In this document: one piece after another, positions 9,701 through 16,066 of the stretch | Layout: each line of letters starts with the position of its first letter | Position numbering within the stretch: position 1 is the stretch's first letter | Origin: Planctomycetota bacterium | GTDB taxonomy: Bacteria; Planctomycetota; J058 | Length of the DNA stretch: 36,506 nt | Direction of reading: 5' to 3' | Assembly (NCBI GenBank): GCA_016765095.1 | Contig: JAESQQ010000804.1 | Location: forward strand, 1 to 36,506 | Made by a program: the position numbers and the translations under genes | Notes under the pieces: model-generated | The model's input: the letters and a program-made list of their open reading frames with translations, nothing else | What the model was told of the DNA's origin: nothing | The model's database searches: none

Positions 9701-9778
9701 GAGTTGGCGGCTCTTGCGGAGCCTGGGGACCCGGCCCTAAAGGCGCTGCGCCGAATCCTCGCGGCGCTGCCTTACTGA
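6755..9778 (+). CDS. Twin anti-sigma zinc fingers + Lon-like (S16) protease domain + TPR protein
   Basis: 1007 residues, third gene of the sigma operon (ATGA overlap). Two ZAD/zf-HC2-type fingers lie in tandem: Cys166, His190-x3-Cys194-x2-Cys197, and Cys221, His246-x3-Cys250-x2-Cys253. This is the fold by which many anti-sigma factors grip ECF sigma factors. A domain at about 460-640 matches the proteolytic part of Lon: RGAGASVGLAAAL contains candidate Ser544, and GRVLPEKLRAA contains candidate Lys590, followed by ARVILPARNEADVP. The 46-residue Ser-Lys spacing is close to that of Lon. There is no AAA+ module, so the protease would not be an ATP-driven unfoldase. Residues about 650-1007 are Ala/Leu-rich helical repeats of TPR type. 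No transmembrane helix is seen, so it is probably cytoplasmic. The 255-460 region is unassigned. The function proposed, sensing through TPRs, sigma binding through the fingers and cleavage by the Lon domain, is inference. Confidence 0.82.
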   Translation: MSQDDRAELLELIELLEAGSQGPSLSLSLLGLCARQLSGGTFSAELRERAKAVLLPALGESAALAAGRYERSLAAAEAGVGDPFFADDNEAQRLVIEVLEARDRLQQGNDACRALELDAGEGFVLLGEEEERLSSLLDRALPANPLRREEAPASKLGWWWTYRLDCDENLLAQARSEALTPRLAKSLEEHLRGCPFCALELEAEADVDKLLSEELKDRPACPAPEELDALSRGNLPPHQARGLADHVELCAECRAALRAAPRARRREPAGVIRLGALIAAQLELVRFASAGPALALAPLEGLHRVTRMDSTSQEPLEIGVVHRSGDVQLVVWAPGLERVRVFDLEAGSLDPAQSDPVATLTAREGLFRLSLASGTGGGSMLLDLGELGTRVVDPEIVHLWAEPCDRAVVEAKQALALGSPALAEELLRVYASKLVPGLRRSLAEAAVRDLGIERRRATHLPTRGSVDTLVAWGGKGGLVRVSALTSDDRETPGQGAELCSALRLGGEVGLSFANKVRPIERKRFSKPVLELDLEGSELRGAGASVGLAAALARYSALLELDLPAGLLVTGVLVGASGRLEAVDGRVLPEKLRAAARERGRARVILPARNEADVPADMASTLDLSFATDFAQALDLAFGPEHRSDCQDDSIAGLRTRAKEAERSYRWKEAIELAEHLLVHPEAQDGDRLSAHWIVGICRTHQARPTEAASAFAVARTLRERLEANFQLDHVDAVYLAMGRADHLADLFRLEEAIDEVEAGLKLAPNLALRAKAFGLRGLFLHYADRQAEALESLQQASQALEGAPGGGDPQDRSRFFCWRALVLVAQNEFTEAGVALEAGLALSEEIQDERGRSANRVYLYRTRARLEAARGCWEESWTAAKLALEVLADSSGYPASSLRRLAGRALLELGRVEEGGAELKAGAERSPTPGSALNSLLSALPLAEHAAWLLETGTSPERAAEVLAEVRARLDAYAPAQERFSAELAALAEPGDPALKALRRILAALPY

Positions 9779-9880
9779 GACCGAAGGCCGCGATTGGCGT
9801 GACTCTCGCCGGGTCGCCGACACTCCGGCTTGAGGGGCTGAGGTAACCTGCTGGCTAGTCGAAGGCGTGAGGGTCTAGCC

Positions 9881-11245
9881 ATGCGAATCAAGAAGATCGA
9901 GCTTAGGAACTTTCGCGGGTTTGAGGAGAAGACCTTCCTCTTCGCCGATCAGTTCAACGAGCTGATTGGGAACAACGGGACCGGAAAGACTGCCCTCCTC
10001 GAAGCGCTGGCGGTCGTGTTGGGTTCCTATGTCCGCGGCATGGATCAGCTCTACCTCCGCCGTTACTTGGACGAACACGGTGAGCGCGGAGGCAGTCCGG
10101 TCTATGGGATTCGACAGAAGGACATCCGCCGCCGCAGCTTTGCTCTGGGTGGAGCCACCCAGATTGAACCGCAGTTTCCCGCCAGCGTCACTTGCACTGC
10201 GAAAGCCTGTGGCGAAACGATCTCCTGGGAGAGGAGCCTGGACGTCGAAGAGCAGGAGGACGCGCGGCAAAAGCTCGAAGGGGGTGAGGCACTCAACTCG
10301 GTCCTGAAGCCCGGTGGCCTGACCAAGGTCCTCGACGTGCTCCGCGGAGGTGTTCAAAACGGAAGCGACGTCGTCTTGCCCTTGGTGGCCTACTACGGGA
10401 CGGGCCGTCTTTGGCAGTCCTCTCGCGCGTTTCCTCCCCGCTCGCCTGGCTCGCGGGTGCTCGGTTACGACTGGTGCCTGGAGCCAAACGCCGACCCCCG
10501 CGGGTTCCTCCAGTGGTTCAAGGCCATGGAGCTAGCTGTGATCCAGCGGCAGGAAGCCCCAGAGGTGCTGCAGGCCGTTAAAGGTGCGCTTGAGGAGTGC
10601 GTTCAGGGTTGGTCGGGCTTCTATTACGACATGGAGCAAGACGCGCTCCTCGCGACAGGCGAAGGAGGAGACAAGCTCCCCTTTCACATGCTCAGCGACG
10701 GCGTCAGGAACATGCTGGCCATGGTCGCCGATCTCGCGCGGCGGGCAGCCGTCTTGAATCCTCACTTGGGGGCCGAGGCTGCCCGAGCCACCCCGGGTGT
10801 CGTGCTGGTCGACGAGCTCGATCTCCACCTGCACCCGAGGTGGCAACGGACCGTGGTCGGCGACCTGCGTCGAACCTTTCCCGAGCTTCAATTTGTGTGC
10901 ACCACTCACTCGCCCTTTGTCGTCCAACAGCTTCGGCCGGGCGAACTTCTGGACCTCAACGAGCTCAAGGGCGAGGAGTATCAGGACAAGAGCATTGAGG
11001 ACATCACTGAGAAGGTGATGGGCGTTCCCCTTCCGCAGCTCAGCGAGCGTCGCAAGGAAATGCTGGCCGCCGCTGAGGAGTATTTCGGCCTCGTCAAGCA
11101 GGGCCGAGCAGCCGACGCCAAGGAGAAGAATCGACTCAAGGAACGGCTCGACGAGTTGATCGCCCCCTTCAGCGACGACCCCGCCTACCAAGCCTTCCTC
11201 AAGCTGGAGCGCACAGCTGCCGGCCTCGGGGACCAGGACCGCTAG
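9881..11245 (+). CDS. ptuA: Septu defence ATPase PtuA
   Basis: 454-residue SMC/ABC-type ATPase of the two-gene Septu anti-phage system. N-terminal MRIKKIELRNFRGF is typical of this OLD/RecF-like group. Walker A is GNNGTGKT (30-37), a signature-like LSDGVRNML lies at 271-279, Walker B VVLVDELDLHLHP at 307-319 (Asp311, Glu312), and an H-loop TTHSPFVVQQL from 341. No TOPRIM nuclease follows, which fits PtuA rather than OLD. The start ATG has GAGGG at about 7 bases. It ends one base before the GTG of the HNH gene, the compact ptuA-ptuB order seen in Septu. I find no retron reverse transcriptase beside it, so this is a plain Septu locus. In the known system the ATPase and nuclease act as a complex. 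Confidence 0.88.
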   Translation: MRIKKIELRNFRGFEEKTFLFADQFNELIGNNGTGKTALLEALAVVLGSYVRGMDQLYLRRYLDEHGERGGSPVYGIRQKDIRRRSFALGGATQIEPQFPASVTCTAKACGETISWERSLDVEEQEDARQKLEGGEALNSVLKPGGLTKVLDVLRGGVQNGSDVVLPLVAYYGTGRLWQSSRAFPPRSPGSRVLGYDWCLEPNADPRGFLQWFKAMELAVIQRQEAPEVLQAVKGALEECVQGWSGFYYDMEQDALLATGEGGDKLPFHMLSDGVRNMLAMVADLARRAAVLNPHLGAEAARATPGVVLVDELDLHLHPRWQRTVVGDLRRTFPELQFVCTTHSPFVVQQLRPGELLDLNELKGEEYQDKSIEDITEKVMGVPLPQLSERRKEMLAAAEEYFGLVKQGRAADAKEKNRLKERLDELIAPFSDDPAYQAFLKLERTAAGLGDQDR

Positions 11246-11947
11246 GTGCGTCCCGTCGAGCGGGGTCCGGTACCAAAGGACGACTCCGGGGATCCAAGGG
11301 CGTTCACGAGGTATGGCCAGGCACGAGCGGACTTGATCGCCAGGATTGGCGAATACTGCTCGTACTGCGAAATGCACCTCGACGCTTCGTTGGCAATTGA
11401 GCACGCTCAGCCCAAGGGCCACCATGAAGACCTCGAGTTGGAGTGGGGAAACTTCCTCCTCGCTTGTGTGAACTGCAACAGCACCAAAGGCGCCCGAGAC
11501 ATCAACCTGGACGACTACTACTGGCCCGACGTTGACAACACCAACCTGGTGATCGACTACCTAGAAGGCGGCCTGGTCGTCCCTGCTCAGGGCCTCCAGG
11601 ATCACCCCCAACGCAAGGCTCGGGCAGAGCGCACGATTGCGCTGACAGGGCTCGATAAGGTCCCAGGCAACGACCCCGAGGCGAGGGATCGGCGCTGGAT
11701 CAACCGCTTCGAAGCCTGGGGTCGCGCCGCCACCGCTCTGCGGCGCCTTCGTCAGCGGGACACGCCAGAACTCCGCGATCAGATCGTGGACAACGCGCTC
11801 GACAAGGGCTTTTGGTCCGTGTGGATGGCCGTGTTCGGGGAGGAGAAGGCAATGAGGGAGCGTTTGCTCGAGAGCTTTCCGAACACGGCAAGCGATTGCT
11901 TTGACGACGAGCTTCGACCCATTCCCAGGCCAGGCGGGAGCCTCTAG
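11246..11947 (+). CDS. ptuB: Septu HNH nuclease PtuB
   Basis: 233-residue HNH endonuclease, the effector of Septu. The motif set is compact: EYCSYCEMHL with Cys38/Cys41, IEHAQPKGHH with His53, then WGNFLLACVNCNSTKG with Asn69 and Cys74/Cys77. These give the beta-beta-alpha-metal fold with a zinc knuckle, and IEHxxPK is characteristic of PtuB. GTG 11246 directly abuts the TAG of ptuA, so translation is coupled. The C-terminal half (about 110-233) is helical and likely contacts the ATPase. Catalytic and zinc residues all seem present. PtuB proteins cut DNA and in some systems nucleic acid more broadly; the exact target here cannot be read from sequence. Confidence 0.88.
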   Translation: MRPVERGPVPKDDSGDPRAFTRYGQARADLIARIGEYCSYCEMHLDASLAIEHAQPKGHHEDLELEWGNFLLACVNCNSTKGARDINLDDYYWPDVDNTNLVIDYLEGGLVVPAQGLQDHPQRKARAERTIALTGLDKVPGNDPEARDRRWINRFEAWGRAATALRRLRQRDTPELRDQIVDNALDKGFWSVWMAVFGEEKAMRERLLESFPNTASDCFDDELRPIPRPGGSL

Positions 11948-11978
11948 GATCAGCAGCCCCTGGCGGCTTGGCCAGCGA

Positions 11979-11995
11979 CGGCCGCTACACGGCCG
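11979..11995. terminator. Short hairpin between convergent ptuB and the 12007 gene
   Basis: CGGCCG-CTACA-CGGCCG forms a perfect 6-bp stem with a 5-base loop in the 59-base gap between two convergent stops. No T-tract follows on either strand, so it is at best a weak bidirectional terminator. Confidence 0.3.
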
Positions 11996-12006
11996 ACGAC
12001 CCGCGC

Positions 12007-12900
12007 TCAGGCCAGGCAGGCTTCGAAGACCTCTCGCCAGGCTAGATCGTGCCTGCCGGAGAGCTCGAGGCCGGTGGGCAGGAAGGCGACTAGCTCCTTC
12101 GCCGAGGCTCCGCTCACCCACTGGAGCGCGGCCTGCTGCAGCCCGGCGAGCTTGCGCAGAGAGTTGCCGAATCTGGGGAGGGAGGGGGGGACGCGAGCCC
12201 AGCGCAAGAAGGCTAAGAGCGAGCGTAGACCCTGGCCCTCGTCTCGAGCCGCTTGGAAGGCTGCGGCTCGAAGCGCTGCTCGCATGGCGCGAGCAAAGGG
12301 AGCCGTCGGCTCGCCGAAGCCCACGAAGGTCAGAAACGCCTCTTCGCTGAGCCCCTCGGTCTGCAGCCAGAGCCCGACGCGACCCTGGCTGCCGCCGATC
12401 GCGACCAGCTCGGGCACGGGTCCACGCGTCTGTCCCCAGGGGACTCTCCACTGGGCGCTGGCGGGCGCCTCGATCTCTGAGCTGTGGAACACGAGCGGCG
12501 GCTCGTTGAGCGACCAGCACACGACATGCTGATCCCGGCGCACCCGGACGCGGTTCCGAGCAGCTAAGTCGAGGCTCAGCCAGGCCGCGCCTTCGGACTC
12601 CATGACGCAGACCGCGGCCAGGCGCTGCTGGTCGACCGCTCCCTCACCCAGGAGAACCCTCTTGGTCTGACCTTCGATCCAGACCCGCTCCCCGCTGGCG
12701 CGGAGTTCAGAGAGCCCAGGGCCCGTCCCCAGCCAAGGCTGAACGAGGGTCTTCCCTTCGTAAAGCGAAGCCCCCTCAGCGCCCAAACCGAACGCGCGCA
12801 GCGGACGGTGGCGGTTCAAGCTCGTGATCCGCAAGGGCTCGGGAGGATTGAGCGAGACCCAGCCCAGCTCGCCTTCGAGCGCCGCTCCGATCGTGTCCAA
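12007..12900 (-). CDS. Hypothetical protein downstream of double-HTH regulator
   Basis: 297-residue protein, not recognised. The N-terminal half is beta-rich with many short Val/Trp/Leu strands (VWIEGQTKRVLLGEG, VCWSLNEPPLVF), and the C-terminal half is helical (FARAMRAALRAAAFQAARDEG). There is no signal peptide or membrane helix. The start is assigned to TTG 12900, since no ATG or GTG occurs earlier in this frame after the upstream stop; a ribosome site is weak. It lies in the same reading frame as the upstream HTH gene, separated only by TGA 12937-12939 and 12 codons. The two could be one split or read-through protein. Otherwise they form a two-gene operon. Confidence 0.65.
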   Translation of the reverse strand: MDTIGAALEGELGWVSLNPPEPLRITSLNRHRPLRAFGLGAEGASLYEGKTLVQPWLGTGPGLSELRASGERVWIEGQTKRVLLGEGAVDQQRLAAVCVMESEGAAWLSLDLAARNRVRVRRDQHVVCWSLNEPPLVFHSSEIEAPASAQWRVPWGQTRGPVPELVAIGGSQGRVGLWLQTEGLSEEAFLTFVGFGEPTAPFARAMRAALRAAAFQAARDEGQGLRSLLAFLRWARVPPSLPRFGNSLRKLAGLQQAALQWVSGASAKELVAFLPTGLELSGRHDLAWREVFEACLA

Positions 12901-12936
12901 CTCGAACTCGGGCGGGACTCGGCGGCGCTGGCTGAG

Positions 12937-13794
12937 TCACTTGAGGCTGCCACCCTCCAGTGCCTGGCGCGCGTCCCGCAGGAGAGTCACGAGGGCGTTT
13001 GGCTCGATCCGAACGCCACCCCCGACGTAGCTCGCGACGACTTGCGAAGCGCCGCGGATCGCGGCCTCCCGGAGGGAGGCCAAGCTTGGACCAGGCTGAC
13101 TCCCTGCAAGCGCAGGGAAAGGAGGGGCAAGCCGAAGCGGAGCCGGCGAGGAAGGAGGAGCGGCAGAGGGCGGGGACGAGCGAGTCGTGGAAGGAGCGGG
13201 GGGGAGTGGAGCTGAGAGGCTTCGGTCGAGGAGCGCGCGGCTCTTCCCGCGAGGCTGTGTTCGACCCGACTCCCAGCCTTGGATCGAGCTCGCGCTGACG
13301 CCGAGTTCGGCGGCGAGCGCTTTGCGGCTCAGGCCCCGGGCCTCACGCCAGGAGCGGAGGGCTGCGCCCTTGAAAGGGTCTGAAGCAACGCCCTTCGACG
13401 GTTTGAGCTTTGGCTTCTTGGTCTTGGCTAACGCGGGGCGGGAGAGGAAATCGCGAAGAGCATGTTGAGTTTCAAGGGCCGGGATTCGAGCTCCTTTGGC
13501 CCAGCTGAGAACAGCCGTGTGCGAGACGCCGAGTGCCCGCGCCAGCGCAGAAGCAGAGGTCCCCTTGGCAGCCAAGTGCGCGGTCAACTCTTCCTTCCGC
13601 AGGTGGACCCAGGCTCTCTTGGCACCCTTTTGGGGAGAAGAGGCAGCACCCTTGCGCTTAACAGTCTTGCGCTTGGTGGCTTTCGGCCTTGCGCCCTTGC
13701 GAACTGCGCTCGCCTTGGACGCCTTGCGCTTCCGAGGAGGATTCGTCTTCTTGCGGGTCGTCCCTCGCTTCTCGCCGGATTCTGAACTCCCCAC
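12937..13794 (-). CDS. Double helix-turn-helix (XRE-like) protein with histone-H1-like basic N-terminal tail
   Basis: 285 residues, probably a DNA-binding regulator or nucleoid-associated protein. Residues 1-62 are dominated by Lys, Arg, Pro, Ala and Ser, like the tails of bacterial histone-H1-like proteins. Two helix-turn-helix units follow: one at about 66-115 (ASALARALGVSHTAVLSWAKG) and one at about 142-185 (RKALAAELGVSASSIQGWESG), both of Cro/CI type. A Pro/Ser-rich linker (about 197-232) leads to a short helical end. GTG 13794 is preceded by TGAGGT. It is divergent from the DUF4145 gene across about 160 bases, so it may control that promoter as well as its own. The paired HTH units suggest binding to two half-sites. 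Confidence 0.75.
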   Translation of the reverse strand: MGSSESGEKRGTTRKKTNPPRKRKASKASAVRKGARPKATKRKTVKRKGAASSPQKGAKRAWVHLRKEELTAHLAAKGTSASALARALGVSHTAVLSWAKGARIPALETQHALRDFLSRPALAKTKKPKLKPSKGVASDPFKGAALRSWREARGLSRKALAAELGVSASSIQGWESGRTQPRGKSRALLDRSLSAPLPPAPSTTRSSPPSAAPPSSPAPLRLAPPFPALAGSQPGPSLASLREAAIRGASQVVASYVGGGVRIEPNALVTLLRDARQALEGGSLK

Positions 13795-13955
13795 GCGACC
13801 TCATCTCTCCGCACATGAACGCACGGTCGGTCAGAAGACTATCCAACCCGCTGCCCAGGCGCCATGCGGTCACAAGACTCGGCCAGGGCAAAGCGCCCGC
13901 TGGCAGGGATCGCAGCCCTCGCCTTCGCGCTCTAGACTCAGCGTGAGGCCAAGCC

Positions 13956-15644
13956 ATGAGCACGCAGTCTTCCGTCAACTTCGCCTTCTTGGCCGTTCAC
14001 GATCCGAGCTTCGATCGGATCGGGCGCTCGGCTGAGGCGCTTCTCTCGGCCGACCCCGACCTCGCGCTGACGTGTCTGCGCAAGCTGGCCGAGCTGATCG
14101 TGACGGGGGTCGCGCACCACGAGCGGGTGAGCTTCTGCACCATTGAGCTCAACGAGCGGATCAAGACCCTCCGCAGCCGCTGCTTGATCGGATTCGTGGA
14201 GGAGGAGGCCCTCGCGATCGTGCGGCGGGCGGGCAACGAAGGGACCCACGCCAAGTTTGGAGAGCTCTATCGCCTCGGGCCCCTCCGCAAGGAGGCCAAG
14301 AAGGCCATGAAATGCATGCGGCGGGTCGGGGTCTGGTTTCACCTCAACTATGGGAATGACCCAGACTTCGAGGACTCGGGCTTTAGCTTCGAGTTCTTGT
14401 CCGGCAGCGGGGCAGACGGCGAAGTCGGGGACGTCTCCGACAGATACGTCGACCTGCACGCGCTCCTCGACCGCGCAGAGATCGCGCTCGAGCGCCACCG
14501 CCGCGAACCCGAAGCACTCGAGGAGCTCGAGCGAGCTCGCAACAAGCTGCGCGCGGACCGCAGCAAGCTAGAGCCTTGGCAGGCCGAATTCTGCCAGCTT
14601 CGAATCGACAGCATTGAGCTCGCACGTCGCAACCACCACGGGGAGCAACCGCAAATCCAGGGGGCCCCCGCCGCGCTCGAGGAGCGCGACCGTGAGCTCC
14701 TACGAACCGGACGTCCAGAGGTCTTGGACGAAGTCACGCTCTTCCACAACCGCTGGGCCGTGGGGCAGCTCAACGCCTTCCTCTTCGAGGAAGCACTCCG
14801 TCAGATCGAGCGCTTCGTCGCGGGTCGCAGCGCTGCCCTCAAGGCGGGCTACGGAGTGTTCGGCACGGACACCGTCCAGGACTACAGCTTGGGGGCGCTC
14901 TTGGGGACCCAAGGGCAGACACAGGCATTTCTGGCCCACCAGGAGCGAGATCCCGGCTGGCTGGACATGGCGATCGAGACCTTCGAGGAGGCCCGTCAGC
15001 GCTTCTCCGACCCTGCCGACAGGGCCCGGCAGGACGCCTACAAAGCGCACGCGATCCTAGACCGTCTCCGCTTCAACCCGGACCAGGACCTCTCTCCTCG
15101 CGAGGAACGATTCCTAGACCGACTCGAGGCTCAGGCCCTAGAGGCAATGGCGGAGTTGGTCCAAGATCCGATCCCCAGCCAGGACTGGCAGCGGGTGTTC
15201 CAGGTCGGGCTCGCGCTCAAGATTGGCCTCGTGAGGGCTCGACCCCAAGGCGTGTCCTGGGAGTTCGCCCAGGCCCTCAACGGCGCGCTCGAGAAGTCGC
15301 TGGAGGACGAAAGCTGGAGCCCTCCCCACCCCTACGAGCAGATCTGCGGGGCCTTAGCGCTGCTCTACCCCCAGTGCCCAGGGCGAATCCGGGCTGCGTT
15401 AACGCGCAGCAGCCAGCAGGATTCGCTCGTCGGGATGATCGCCTTCGTCTACGGGTTGGAGGTTGAGCACCGTCGCGACTCGCTCACGCCCAAGCGCGTG
15501 GAGGGCTTCCTCCGTCGCTGTCAGGAGCAGCCAGGTTGGCCAGCAGGGCTTCGTTCGAGCTCAGCTCTCGACGCGCGGGTGCGAGAGCTTTGCTCGGAGG
15601 AAGGGGGAGGACCCCTGGCCATCTTGCCATTCCATTACGCCTGA
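13956..15644 (+). CDS. DUF4145-like N-terminal domain protein with helical C-terminal region
   Basis: 562 residues. The first 120 resemble the DUF4145 domain seen at the N-terminus of HsdR-type restriction subunits and other defence proteins: NFAFLAVHDPSFDRIGRSAE, then DPDLALTCLRKLAELIV, and AGNEGTHA at about 90. No helicase or nuclease motif follows. The remainder is all-helical, with stretches such as LERARNKLRADRSKLEPWQ and TFEEARQRFSDPADRARQDAY that look like degenerate TPR repeats. ATG 13956 has GAGG at 7 bases and a TAGACT -10-like box at 13933-13938. Its end overlaps the convergent GGCT gene by 10 bases. It may be an adaptor or sensor whose enzymatic partner is elsewhere. Confidence 0.72.
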   Translation: MSTQSSVNFAFLAVHDPSFDRIGRSAEALLSADPDLALTCLRKLAELIVTGVAHHERVSFCTIELNERIKTLRSRCLIGFVEEEALAIVRRAGNEGTHAKFGELYRLGPLRKEAKKAMKCMRRVGVWFHLNYGNDPDFEDSGFSFEFLSGSGADGEVGDVSDRYVDLHALLDRAEIALERHRREPEALEELERARNKLRADRSKLEPWQAEFCQLRIDSIELARRNHHGEQPQIQGAPAALEERDRELLRTGRPEVLDEVTLFHNRWAVGQLNAFLFEEALRQIERFVAGRSAALKAGYGVFGTDTVQDYSLGALLGTQGQTQAFLAHQERDPGWLDMAIETFEEARQRFSDPADRARQDAYKAHAILDRLRFNPDQDLSPREERFLDRLEAQALEAMAELVQDPIPSQDWQRVFQVGLALKIGLVRARPQGVSWEFAQALNGALEKSLEDESWSPPHPYEQICGALALLYPQCPGRIRAALTRSSQQDSLVGMIAFVYGLEVEHRRDSLTPKRVEGFLRRCQEQPGWPAGLRSSSALDARVRELCSEEGGGPLAILPFHYA

Positions 15645-16066
15645 GGACGGACTGGGCCTCGTCGACACTGCCCTTTGACCGAGAGGTTTCGGGGGCGCCA
15701 GAGGCTGGACTCGAGCCTCCGCCACGATCCCGAGTTCAGGTCATTTAGGACGTAGAACCACGCGAGGATGTCCTGGGCTTCTGTCTGGACAAGGCCTTCG
15801 CGTCTACGGTAGAGCAGCGGGTGCCCCTCGAGGCGATCGAGGTGGCTCAGGACGAAGCCTCGGTCGCGGAGTCGCAGGACTTCTCCCTCCACGAAGGCGT
15901 CGGGCTCGGATCGGGCGCCCGGGTAGGCGCCGTTGCACCAAAGGGCGTGGTCAGGCAAGCGAGCGGAGAGAGCCTCGAGGACGTGGGCGCCGATCAGGTC
16001 ATGGTTCACGCCGCCTCGCTTCAGCGTGCCGTAAACGAAGACCCAAACGCAAACCTCTTCGCTCAT
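15635..16066 (-). CDS. Gamma-glutamylcyclotransferase / AIG2-like protein
   Basis: 143-residue GGCT-fold enzyme. The substrate loop VFVYGTLKRGGVNHDLI lies at about 9-25, and VEGEVLRL and LDRLEGHPLLYRR follow, including the Glu expected to act in catalysis. Family members cleave or cyclise gamma-glutamyl amides and related isopeptide-like bonds. ATG 16066 overlaps the helicase-amidoligase stop (ATGA), so the two proteins are made together; a GTG at 16075 is an alternative. Amidoligases of the glutamine-synthetase-like family are known to pair with GGCT-like enzymes, so this is probably the editor or eraser of the bond made by the upstream ligase. The last 30 residues are basic and poorly conserved in appearance. 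Confidence 0.85.
   Translation of the reverse strand: MSEEVCVWVFVYGTLKRGGVNHDLIGAHVLEALSARLPDHALWCNGAYPGARSEPDAFVEGEVLRLRDRGFVLSHLDRLEGHPLLYRRREGLVQTEAQDILAWFYVLNDLNSGSWRRLESSLWRPRNLSVKGQCRRGPVRPQA

Noticed and set aside
6755-9778. CRISPR-linked Lon protease CalpL-type assignment
   Set aside because: No SAVED or CARF cyclic-nucleotide sensor is visible, and the CRISPR system here is type I-G, not type III. Only the Lon-type domain is shared.
10532-11425. Minus-strand 297-codon open frame across ptuA/ptuB
   Set aside because: Overlaps two motif-supported genes and has no domain.
9779-12006. Retron linked to the Septu-type genes
   Set aside because: No reverse transcriptase or msr/msd-like structured RNA is seen on either side of ptuAB.
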